Of a DNA stretch of 64,000 bases, positions 9,319-16,813 are shown one piece after another (the first letter of the stretch is position 1; every line of letters starts with the position of its first letter). The translations under genes and the position numbers were made by a program. The DNA comes from WRGA01 sp031553395 (GTDB taxonomy: Bacteria > Bacteroidota > Bacteroidia > Bacteroidales > WRGA01): the NCBI GenBank assembly GCA_031553395.1, contig JAVBLR010000021.1, positions 15,083 to 79,082 of the forward strand. The letters are read 5' to 3'. The notes below the pieces were generated by a model. It saw only the letters and a list, made by a program, of their open reading frames with translations. It did no database searches and was not told the origin of the DNA.

Positions 9319-12162
9319 TTAACAATTACACCTTATAGCAATCAAATTTCTATCCCCAAAAGCATTATCCACTCGGGCAACATTTACCCAGAACTTATTT
9401 TCCTGTATCCAATCCAATGGAAATGCTGCTTTTTGACGGGAATAAGGATGCTTCCAATCATCCGTGCAAACTTCATATTGAGGATGTGGGGCATTTACCA
9501 AAACATTATCTTCTTTGTCGGCAGAGCCACTTTCAACTTCCTTTATTTCATTATAAATAGAAAGCATTGCCTGCACAAAACGGTTCAGTTCGACCAAACT
9601 TTCGCTTTCGGTAGGTTCAATCATTAATGTTCCTGCGACAGGAAATGATAATGTAGGCGCATGAAATCCGTAATCAATCAGGCGCTTAGCTATGTCAGTC
9701 TCGGTAATTCCGGAAGTAGCTTTAAGATTGCGGCATTCCAAAATCATTTCATGTCCAACACGCCCATTTTGACCTTTATAAACAATTCCATAATTATCAT
9801 CAAAGCAAGCTGCCAAATAATTTGCATTCAGAATAGCTATTTTTGTAGCATCTGTTAATCCGTCAGCTCCCATCATTCGGATATATCCGTAAGAAATCGG
9901 TAAAATTCCGGCACTACCGTAAGGCGCCGAAGAAACGGTATTTAATGTTCCAGAAATAACCGGATGCTGAGGTAAAAATGGGATTAAATGTTTTGCCACA
10001 CATATCGGCCCAACGCCGGGACCTCCTCCTCCATGAGGAATTGCAAATGTTTTATGTAGATTCAGATGACAAACATCAGCGCCGATAAATCCGGGATTAG
10101 TCAATCCGACTTGCGCATTCATATTTGCTCCGTCCATATATACTTGTCCACCGCAATCATGGATAATTTTACACATTTCCACGATTTCAGTCTCAAAAAT
10201 GCCATGAGTAGACGGATAAGTCACCATAAATGCCGCCAAATTCACTTTGTATTGTCCGGCTTTTTCACGTAAATCATTCATATCTACGTTTCCGTTTTCA
10301 TCACATTGAACAACTACAACTTCAAGTCCAGCCTGAACTGCACTTGCAGGATTTGTTCCATGTGCCGAAGCAGGAATAAGAACAATATTCCGATGAATTT
10401 CTCCTTTATCCTTTAAGTATTCGCAAATTACCCGTAATCCGGCATATTCTCCGGCAGCGCCAGAATTTGGTTGTAAACTTACTCCGGGCAATCCGGTTAT
10501 TTCACCTAAATAGGATGCCAAATTATCAATCAGTTCTTTATATCCTTCCACTTGTTCTACAGGAGCAAACGGATGAATATTCCTGAATCCGGTATTATTC
10601 AATGGAAGTAACTCAGAAGCAGCATTCAATTTCATTGTACATGAACCGAGCGAAATCATTGAATGTGCCAACGAAATATCCCTTCGTTCCAATTTCTTGA
10701 TGTAACGCATCAATTCGGTTTCAGTATGATAATTCTGAAAAACTTCGTCCTGTAAATAATCACTTATACGAATAAAATCCGCACTAATTGTGCTATTTTG
10801 CAAGATTTTTTCTTGTGGAACCCAAGGCACTTCGGCTGCCGAAGCAAATACCGAAAGTAACGCATTTACTTCCTTAATCGTAGACGTTTCATCAAAACTT
10901 ATACCGACTTCACCTGTATCAAAATAACGCAAATTGATTTCTTTAAACTCTGCGATATGATGTAATACCTCTGTAGAAACATTTGCCGGAAGCTCAAATT
11001 TTAATGTATCGAAATAATTAGCATTCAATTGCTTATATCCAAATTTTTGCACCTGTTCTGTAAAGAAAGTTGCAATTACATGAACTCTTGAAGCAATGTT
11101 TTTCAATCCTTCCGGACCATGATAAACGGCAAAAAAGCTTGCCATTGTTGCCAACAAAGCTTGTGCCGTACAAATATTAGATGTTGCTTTCTCACGTTTA
11201 ATATGTTGTTCACGGGTTTGCAATGCCATTCTCAATGCTTGTTTGCCATAAGCATCTTTCGAAATGCCAATGATACGTCCCGGCATATTCCGTTTGTACT
11301 CATCACGCGAAGCCATAAATGCAGCCGAAGGTCCTCCATAATACATCGGAATTCCAAAACGCTGCGAACTTCCGAAAGCTATATCTGCGCCCCATTCTCC
11401 GGGAGGTGTAAGTAAACATAACGCCAACAAATCAGTAGCAACGGCAATTTTACAATCCGCAACTTTTGCTTTTTCAACCAGTTTCGTATAATCTTCAATA
11501 TTTCCATCTGAATTGGGATATTGAACGATTGCTCCAAAAACTTCTTCCGAGAATTCGAAAGAATGATAATCCTCTATTTTTAATTCAATACCTTGTGGAA
11601 GGCAACGTGTATGCAGAACCGCCAATGTTTGCGGAAATACGGATTTATCTACCAAAAGGATATTTGCATTCCGCTTTTGTTGTTCACGGCTACGAAGACC
11701 GTGCATCATTGTTGCAGCTTCGGCAGCGGCAGTTGCTTCATCCAATAACGAACTGTTTGCCAATGGCAATCCGGTTAAATCGCTTACCATGGTTTGGAAA
11801 TTCAACAATGCTTCTAAACGACCTTGGGAAATTTCAGCCTGATAAGGTGTATAAGACGTGTACCAACACGGATTTTCAAATACATTTCTCAAAATCGGGG
11901 CAGGCGTAGTAGTCTCATACCAACCCATTCCGATATAGGAAGTAAAAACTTTATTCTTATTTGCCAATAAAGCAATATGTTCGGCATAATCTTCTTCCGA
12001 TAAAGATTTGGGCAAATCAAGCGGTTTGTTCAGGCGAATAGCTGAAGGAACAGTTTGTTCGATTAATTCATCTAAAGAAGATACGTTGATTTTATCGAGC
12101 ATTTCGCTCAAATCTTTTTCCTGAATGCCTATATGACGGGCAGAAAAACGTTCGATTCCCAT
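9319..12162 (-). CDS. gcvP: Glycine dehydrogenase (decarboxylating), P protein
   Basis: The PLP-dependent P protein of the glycine cleavage system decarboxylates glycine and passes the aminomethyl group to lipoylated GcvH. At 947 residues it is a full-length fused homodimeric type: an N-terminal half (FSARHIGIQEKDLSEML) and a C-terminal catalytic half with the PLP-lysine motif HKTFAIPHGGGGPG. The start MGIERFSARHIG is standard. gcvH lies in this window at 35268 but not next to it, and no gcvT is seen, so the system is scattered. On the coding strand, tandem TTAATT words lie just before the start codon. Confidence 0.97.
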   Translation of the reverse strand: MGIERFSARHIGIQEKDLSEMLDKINVSSLDELIEQTVPSAIRLNKPLDLPKSLSEEDYAEHIALLANKNKVFTSYIGMGWYETTTPAPILRNVFENPCWYTSYTPYQAEISQGRLEALLNFQTMVSDLTGLPLANSSLLDEATAAAEAATMMHGLRSREQQKRNANILLVDKSVFPQTLAVLHTRCLPQGIELKIEDYHSFEFSEEVFGAIVQYPNSDGNIEDYTKLVEKAKVADCKIAVATDLLALCLLTPPGEWGADIAFGSSQRFGIPMYYGGPSAAFMASRDEYKRNMPGRIIGISKDAYGKQALRMALQTREQHIKREKATSNICTAQALLATMASFFAVYHGPEGLKNIASRVHVIATFFTEQVQKFGYKQLNANYFDTLKFELPANVSTEVLHHIAEFKEINLRYFDTGEVGISFDETSTIKEVNALLSVFASAAEVPWVPQEKILQNSTISADFIRISDYLQDEVFQNYHTETELMRYIKKLERRDISLAHSMISLGSCTMKLNAASELLPLNNTGFRNIHPFAPVEQVEGYKELIDNLASYLGEITGLPGVSLQPNSGAAGEYAGLRVICEYLKDKGEIHRNIVLIPASAHGTNPASAVQAGLEVVVVQCDENGNVDMNDLREKAGQYKVNLAAFMVTYPSTHGIFETEIVEMCKIIHDCGGQVYMDGANMNAQVGLTNPGFIGADVCHLNLHKTFAIPHGGGGPGVGPICVAKHLIPFLPQHPVISGTLNTVSSAPYGSAGILPISYGYIRMMGADGLTDATKIAILNANYLAACFDDNYGIVYKGQNGRVGHEMILECRNLKATSGITETDIAKRLIDYGFHAPTLSFPVAGTLMIEPTESESLVELNRFVQAMLSIYNEIKEVESGSADKEDNVLVNAPHPQYEVCTDDWKHPYSRQKAAFPLDWIQENKFWVNVARVDNAFGDRNLIAIRCNC

Positions 12163-12166
12163 TGAG

Positions 12167-12203
12167 AAATTAAGAGTTAAAAATTAAGAATTAAAAGTTA
12201 AAG
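12167..12203. repeat. Tandem AATTAAG-word repeat upstream of gcvP
   Basis: Words of about 7 nt related to AATTAAG/AGTTAAA are repeated five times, starting 4 bases from the gcvP start codon. On the coding strand they read CTTAATT/TTTAACT. The same word family appears before dapB, the gene at 54037 and the gene at 59748. Confidence 0.75.
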
Positions 12204-12216
12204 CCTGTTTTAAACT

Positions 12217-12873
12217 TCATTTTACATAATAATCAGTTAAAACCTTTTCTTTAAATAAGGTTGTTCTGCCATTATCATGTTCATAATGTAATTGTTTTAC
12301 CAATCCCACATTTTCTGATAAATAATGAAACATTGTATGGTAAGGAAGTCCTTCACTATCAAATCCCCCAGGATGAGAACGGTAGCCAATGCAATGAAAA
12401 CTTCCTTTTGGCGTTACTATTACAGTATCTGAGGCAATACAAGTAATCTCCCTTTCTTCTATTTTGTATTTAGAATAATCACTACCTGTATAAACAGCCG
12501 GTTTATAAACCCATTTGTCTCCTTTCTTAACATTCTTTTTAAAGGCAATTGTTTTATTTACTAAAGTATTTTTATTGAAAAGATATTCAATACAATTTCC
12601 TTCATTATCACTATTTATCATTGAGATAGGCTCTCCTTCTGCATATTCGATAAAAGAAAATCCTTTTACTCCTCCTATTGTATATTGATATTTAACTTCT
12701 GACTGAACTATTTCTGTATTCGGAGTATTCGCACTAGTTGTTTCCTCATAAATCCATTTATTTCCAATATTTGCAGGATATATTGGACTTTGAATTTCAT
12801 CGTTAGAATTTTCACACGAATAGAATAGAATTCCAAACAATAAAATGGGTATCAATGATTTTAATAAATTCAT
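12217..12873 (-). CDS. Hypothetical lipoprotein
   Basis: A 218-residue protein with a lipoprotein signal ending LLFGILFYSC (acylated C20), so it should be anchored in a membrane. The mature part includes YPANIGNKWIYEETT and several beta-rich stretches, a pattern seen in Bacteroidota lipoproteins of unknown function. It lies 23 bases downstream of the MBL-fold gene and could share its transcript. No catalytic motif is recognised. Confidence 0.8.
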   Translation of the reverse strand: MNLLKSLIPILLFGILFYSCENSNDEIQSPIYPANIGNKWIYEETTSANTPNTEIVQSEVKYQYTIGGVKGFSFIEYAEGEPISMINSDNEGNCIEYLFNKNTLVNKTIAFKKNVKKGDKWVYKPAVYTGSDYSKYKIEEREITCIASDTVIVTPKGSFHCIGYRSHPGGFDSEGLPYHTMFHYLSENVGLVKQLHYEHDNGRTTLFKEKVLTDYYVK

Positions 12874-12896
12874 AATTAATAAATTTAGGTTAGTTT

Positions 12897-13532
12897 TTAC
12901 AAGAATGGATTATACTTTTTTTCATATTCGATGGTAGTTGACGGGCCATGTCCGGAATAAACTATTACATCGTCGGGTAATGATAACAATTTCTGATTGA
13001 TGCCGTAAATCAGTTCTTCGAAATCTCCACCCGGAAGGTCTGTCCGACCAATGCTTCCCCGAAAAAGTACATCTCCTGCAAACAAGCATTTGTCTGCTTC
13101 GGAATAAAATACCAAACTACCGGGAGAATGTCCGGGAACATGCAATATCCGTAAAGTCGTATTTCCGAATGTTATTATATCATTTTCATCAATATACTTA
13201 TCAACCAAAATTTCTTCATCTTTCATTGACACTCCAAACATTGCAGCTTGTTCTTTTGCCCTTTCCAGTAAAAACATATCGCCTTTATGAGCTTTCGTCT
13301 TTAATCCGAATTTTTTCCACATAAACGGATTTCCCAATAAATGGTCGAAATGCAAATGCGTATTCAGTAAATGTTTTATCTGCAAATTATTATCTGCAAT
13401 AAACGAAGTCAATATATTATTTTCCTCATCATACAACATCCCGGCATCTATAACGACACATTCATTCGTATCATCATACAGAACAAATGTATTTACAGGA
13501 AACGGATTAAATTCAAATCGTCTTACTCTCAT
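12897..13532 (-). CDS. Metallo-beta-lactamase fold hydrolase (glyoxalase II-like)
   Basis: A 211-residue MBL-fold protein with the zinc motif HLHFDH at residues 59-64 (T-H-x-H-x-D-H), followed by GHSPGSLVFY, GDVLFRGSIGRTDLPGG and SGHGPSTTIEYEKKYNPF. The set GDxLFxxSIGRTDLPGG is typical of the YcbL/hydroxyacylglutathione hydrolase-like group, which hydrolyses thioesters. The actual substrate is not shown. It is bracketed by short-word repeats on its 5' side and followed by a lipoprotein gene 23 bases downstream. Confidence 0.9.
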   Translation of the reverse strand: MRVRRFEFNPFPVNTFVLYDDTNECVVIDAGMLYDEENNILTSFIADNNLQIKHLLNTHLHFDHLLGNPFMWKKFGLKTKAHKGDMFLLERAKEQAAMFGVSMKDEEILVDKYIDENDIITFGNTTLRILHVPGHSPGSLVFYSEADKCLFAGDVLFRGSIGRTDLPGGDFEELIYGINQKLLSLPDDVIVYSGHGPSTTIEYEKKYNPFL

Positions 13533-13621
13533 TGTTATTGGTTATCCGTTATTAGTTATCTGTTGTTAGTTATTTATAATTGATACGAACTACAAATAAC
13601 CAAAAACAAATAACTAACAAC
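13532..13621. repeat. Paired GTTATTG-word inverted repeat (rsmG to MBL gene)
   Basis: A left arm of GTTATTG/GTTATCC/GTTATTA/GTTATCT words (13532-13577) abuts the MBL gene start, and a right arm of AATAACC/AATAACT words (13592-13621) abuts the rsmG stop codon. Together they fill the intergenic gap and can fold into a hairpin in the minus-strand transcript. Confidence 0.75.
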
Positions 13622-13623
13622 AT

Positions 13624-14244
13624 TTAGAGCGGTAAATAAACCACTTTTTTTGTTTTGAAATATTCTTCTTTGAAATAATCGGATAAATCGACCATCATTG
13701 CCATATTTTTGAAAGGTAAAACTTCATGCTGAAGTTCGCCACCTTTTAGACAGATTAGGCCGTTTGGCAATCCGTTTTGTTGTTCTTTCTTAATATTCTT
13801 GCGAATAATCTTTACCAAATCGGCCAAAGGCATTACTGCACGGCTTACAACAAAATCGAATTTATTTTTTTCTTCTTCTGCCCTGCAATGACGAAAAGTA
13901 ACATTTGTAAAACCAATAGCCTGAGCAACTTCTGTTCCCACTTTAATCTTTTTCCCGATACTATCCACCAAATGAAACTGAACTTCGGGAAATAATATTG
14001 CCAACGGAATTCCGGGAAATCCGCCTCCCGTACCCACATCCATAACTGTTGTTCCGGATTTGAAATTCAACATTTTTGCTATTCCCAACGAATGAAGGAC
14101 ATGGTGCTCATATAAATTCTCAATATCCTTTCGCGAAACAACATTAATCTTGCTATTCCAATCTGCATATAAATCATATAACGCAGCAAAACGGGCGATT
14201 TGCTGTTCCGTAAGTTCAGGGAAATATTTTAAAATGATATCCAC
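13624..14244 (-). CDS. rsmG: 16S rRNA (guanine527-N7)-methyltransferase
   Basis: A 206-residue SAM-dependent methyltransferase that modifies G527 of 16S rRNA, a site linked to streptomycin sensitivity. The SAM-binding motif DVGTGGGFPGIPLAILFP and the downstream HCRAEE and VVSRAVMPLADLV segments identify RsmG. The start MDIILKYFPELTEQQIARF is typical. Short-word repeat elements lie on both sides. Confidence 0.95.
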   Translation of the reverse strand: MDIILKYFPELTEQQIARFAALYDLYADWNSKINVVSRKDIENLYEHHVLHSLGIAKMLNFKSGTTVMDVGTGGGFPGIPLAILFPEVQFHLVDSIGKKIKVGTEVAQAIGFTNVTFRHCRAEEEKNKFDFVVSRAVMPLADLVKIIRKNIKKEQQNGLPNGLICLKGGELQHEVLPFKNMAMMVDLSDYFKEEYFKTKKVVYLPL

Positions 14245-14246
14245 TT

Positions 14247-14331
14247 CGTTGTTGGTTATTTGTGCTAACTATTTGTTATTCGATTGGTCCATACAAAGCT
14301 TCTAATAACCAATAACAAACAACAAGTAACT
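14247..14331. repeat. Paired GTTATT-word inverted repeat (DUF3298 gene to rsmG)
   Basis: A left arm 14247-14281 (GTTGTTG, GTTATTT, GTTATTC) lies before the rsmG start and a right arm 14301-14331 (AATAACC, AATAACA, AACAACA) follows the upstream gene's stop. The arms are imperfectly complementary. Same word family as 13532-13621, 31673-31726 and 39897-39940. Confidence 0.75.
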
Positions 14332-14336
14332 TAGAA

Positions 14337-15194
14337 TTACAATCCGGCTAATTCGGCAACCGGACTTTCTGGGTTTATGATAGATTTTAGTTCTTCATAA
14401 GGAATAAACACTTTTATTGCACCAACAACATAAGGGGCAATTTCATATTCATTATATAAATAACTTATTCCTTTATCATCTATCATAAAATTTCCATTGG
14501 GAACAAGCTCTGTTACTCCGAAATAACCGATATCCAGCAAATCTTGTTCTGTTGCAACATTATTTTGTTTTGCTATCTTATCAATGATAATACTACTCAA
14601 TGTTTCCTGAAAATCATCCGAGAAAATGTCTTTTTCTTTTAATGCTTGTCCATTTTCCAGATTCAATGTGTAATATGAGTAAGAATGAGCTCCATGAGCT
14701 CCACCTCTGTAAGATTCTGTATAAATCACATAACTTAAAAACTTATCCTTATTGAAATGGATTTTCACATTTCCCATCAAGTAATAAGAATACCATGCAC
14801 GGGGAGGCGTTTCTTCCTCTGTGCTACGCTTTAAATCTTCAGTGTATTCTTTTTCAACATTTTTATAGTCGGCCAAGTAATCGGATTTATATTTTTCCGC
14901 AGCCTGAAGAGGAGGCAATTGTGCATAATCATCTCCAAAAAATGCTCTGTTAAACTGACTTTGAATGGAATCAAGAATTTTCTTTTTGCCATAGTCTACC
15001 GGAAAAACAAATTGTAAGTCCAAATTACAACCCGGTTTTGTGGTATCGTTAAACAAGTACTGAACAGCAGTAATACGTATAGAATCGAACCGGATATCGT
15101 TATCGGAAAGTTCTCCTTGCTTTTTACAAGAATTACTCAACAGAATAATTCCCGAAAGCATAAAAAAAATAGAAACCGGAAAATAGCGTTTCAT
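14337..15194 (-). CDS. DUF3298/DUF4163-type lipoprotein
   Basis: A 285-residue lipoprotein (signal ending GIILLSNSC, lipidated C23). The middle carries MGNVKIHFNKDKFLSYVIYTESYRGGAHGAHSYSYYTLNL, split here by its key part YRGGAHGAHS, and the C-terminal half has FMIDDKGISYLYNEYEIAPY and AIKVFIPYEEL, patterns of the DUF4163/DUF3298 (RsiV C-terminal-like) family. In Bacillus RsiV that domain binds lysozyme; in Bacteroidota lipoproteins the role is unknown. It is the first gene of the minus-strand run that continues to rsmG. Confidence 0.8.
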   Translation of the reverse strand: MKRYFPVSIFFMLSGIILLSNSCKKQGELSDNDIRFDSIRITAVQYLFNDTTKPGCNLDLQFVFPVDYGKKKILDSIQSQFNRAFFGDDYAQLPPLQAAEKYKSDYLADYKNVEKEYTEDLKRSTEEETPPRAWYSYYLMGNVKIHFNKDKFLSYVIYTESYRGGAHGAHSYSYYTLNLENGQALKEKDIFSDDFQETLSSIIIDKIAKQNNVATEQDLLDIGYFGVTELVPNGNFMIDDKGISYLYNEYEIAPYVVGAIKVFIPYEELKSIINPESPVAELAGL

Positions 15195-15223
15195 AGCGGT
15201 AACTTTTTAGTTTATTAATTTTA

Positions 15224-15231
15224 CAAAAGTA
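15224..15231 (-). promoter_or_regulatory. -7 promoter element for the DUF3298 lipoprotein gene
   Basis: TACTTTTG on the minus strand matches TAnnTTTG, 30 bases before the start codon. No clear -33 element is seen. Confidence 0.4.
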
Positions 15232-15387
15232 CATTTTTCTTTTTTATTTGGATAGAGTTTGCAAGTATTTTACGCAGTATGAATATGTAATCTTTTGTTT
15301 CTCAATCAAACGTAAAAGAATATCCAAAAAACATTTTATGCTCCTTCTTTCCATTAAGTCAATATGAGAACAAAAATGAGGTTATAT

Positions 15388-15418
15388 TTTGCTTATTCAA
15401 AGAAAAGTTGTAGCTTTG
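15388..15418 (+). promoter_or_regulatory. Promoter of tRNA-Cys
   Basis: TTTG at 15388-15391 and TAGCTTTG at 15411-15418, separated by 19 bases, match the Bacteroidota consensus -33/-7 pair very well. The tRNA starts 19 bases downstream. Confidence 0.75.
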
Positions 15419-15436
15419 CCCCCGCAAAATAGATAT

Positions 15437-15507
15437 GGTTCCTTGGCCGAGTGGCTAGGCACCGGTCTGCAAAACCGTCTACGGCGGTTCGAATCCGCCA
15501 GGAACCT
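15437..15507 (+). tRNA. tRNA-Cys (GCA)
   Basis: A 71-base cloverleaf: acceptor GGTTCCT (15437-15443) pairs with AGGAACC (15500-15506), the T arm is GGCGGTTCGAATCCGCC, and the anticodon GCA is at 15469-15471 in the loop CTGCAAA. The discriminator base is T, as expected for tRNA-Cys. CCA is not encoded. A terminator hairpin follows, so it is transcribed alone. Confidence 0.96.
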
Positions 15508-15515
15508 CAAGTTTT

Positions 15516-15555
15516 AAACGCTAACGAGCTAAAAAAGCAAGTTAGCGTTTTTATT
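15516..15555 (+). terminator. Rho-independent terminator of tRNA-Cys
   Basis: AAACGCTAAC (15516-15525) pairs with GTTAGCGTTT (15541-15550), followed by TTATTTTT. Confidence 0.85.
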
Positions 15556-15724
15556 TTTAAAATTTGCAAATAACACAGAATCTGTACAAAGACATTTTCC
15601 TTTTCTTTATAAAAAAGCATATTTAACTATATATCAAACTTTTATCAATTCTACGAATGTATGAAAATAATTCAAAATATAATTGATATTTTCGATAATA
15701 ACTTTTCAAATAACAACTTATGAT

Positions 15725-16474
15725 ATGATAAAAGAGATATACTTAGCTTATTTTGATCTACTTGGATTTAAAGAGTTTATTCAAAATAATTCTGAAACCC
15801 AGATAAATATAAGAATGGCTCATTTTTTTAGAGATATTGAATTAGCACTCACTTATAATCATACAAAACCTAACCCTAATAATCCTCATGAATTAATTGC
15901 TGATTTAAGTTATGCAAAATTAAATTGTTTAAATATATCCGACACTGTTCTATATTGGACAAATGAATGTAATATTGAATTGCTAAATGATCTAATCATA
16001 ACATGTTTTTTATTTAATACAAAATTCAATATGGATAATTTTCCTGTTAGAGGTTGTATAATTAAAGGAACTATGAATAAAATATCAGGAGAAATTAGAC
16101 ACAATAGTAATAATACTTCCTATTCAGTACAATGTCCTTATGGAAAAGCATTAGTTAATGCTCATATTAAAGCAGAAAGTCAGTCATGGGCAGGTACTGT
16201 ATTAGATGGTTCTATTGTTAATGATTTATTAGGAACTAATTATCAGTCTATTCTAACTAATTATTGCCATAAATATAATGTGCCTTATAAAACACCAATA
16301 AACAAAGAAGAATATGTATTAAAATTAGTTGAAAATATTCAAAGTCCAGAAGCCTTCAGTAATGCTATAAAAAGTATTTATAATGTCTTCAACTTAGACA
16401 ATAAATCAACTGATTCTGTCAAAATCAAAATTTATAATACTATTAGATTTATAGATTTCATTTATAAAAATTAA
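15725..16474 (+). CDS. Orphan AT-rich gene, possible nucleotidyl-cyclase-like fold
   Basis: A 249-residue protein of unknown function starting MIKEIYLAYFDLLGFKEF; the in-frame ATG 42 bases upstream adds unconvincing residues, so this start is preferred. The succession AYFDLLGFKEF, then NISDTVLYW (about residues 60-70), then FPVRGCIIKG and YGKALVNAHIKAES resembles small proteins with a class III nucleotidyl-cyclase-like layout: metal Asp in the first strand, a second acidic site, a P-R-G strand, and an E/S-rich helix. This is pattern recognition, not proof of activity. It has no operon partner, stands directly downstream of tRNA-Cys and its terminator, and is clearly more AT-rich than its neighbours (a 60-base sample at 16081 has 17 G/C). 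Recent acquisition is plausible. Confidence 0.7.
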   Translation: MIKEIYLAYFDLLGFKEFIQNNSETQINIRMAHFFRDIELALTYNHTKPNPNNPHELIADLSYAKLNCLNISDTVLYWTNECNIELLNDLIITCFLFNTKFNMDNFPVRGCIIKGTMNKISGEIRHNSNNTSYSVQCPYGKALVNAHIKAESQSWAGTVLDGSIVNDLLGTNYQSILTNYCHKYNVPYKTPINKEEYVLKLVENIQSPEAFSNAIKSIYNVFNLDNKSTDSVKIKIYNTIRFIDFIYKN

Positions 16475-16745
16475 AAAATAGCATTAATAATTTAATATAC
16501 AGATGATTATAGGTTGTTTTCACCAAAATCACTCCATTTTTAAATGATTTTACTCAAAAAGGGGATAATTTGATTTTCATTTATTTTTCAAGTTGAGAAG
16601 AAATCTTGATGATGATAATTTTCCTATAATTTGACTTCACTAAAATCATACTCATTCATATTTTCTTCCGAGGGTGAGGGTACAGGTAATATTTAAAGAT
16701 AAAATCTCACAGAGGTATTTTTTTCATTTAGCAAATATGCCTCAA
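16475..16745. other. AT-rich non-coding stretch
   Basis: No gene is seen between the orphan gene and the terminator of the glucuronidase operon. Two similar stretches, CACCAAAATCACTC (16521-16534) and TTCACTAAAATCATACTC (16637-16654), are an imperfect direct repeat of unknown meaning. Confidence 0.5.
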
Positions 16746-16783
16746 AAAACAAAGGAATAGAAAATTCTCTATTCCTTTGTTTT
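16746..16783. terminator. Strong bidirectional terminator
   Basis: A 16-bp perfect stem (16746-16761 with 16768-16783; core AAAGGAATAGA and TCTATTCCTTT) has a 6-base loop with A/T tracts on both sides. It lies about 30 bases after the stop codon of the GH115 gene on the minus strand and can serve the orphan gene in the other direction. Confidence 0.88.
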
Positions 16784-16813
16784 TAATATTACCTTAGATG
16801 TGCGTTCTAAAAG

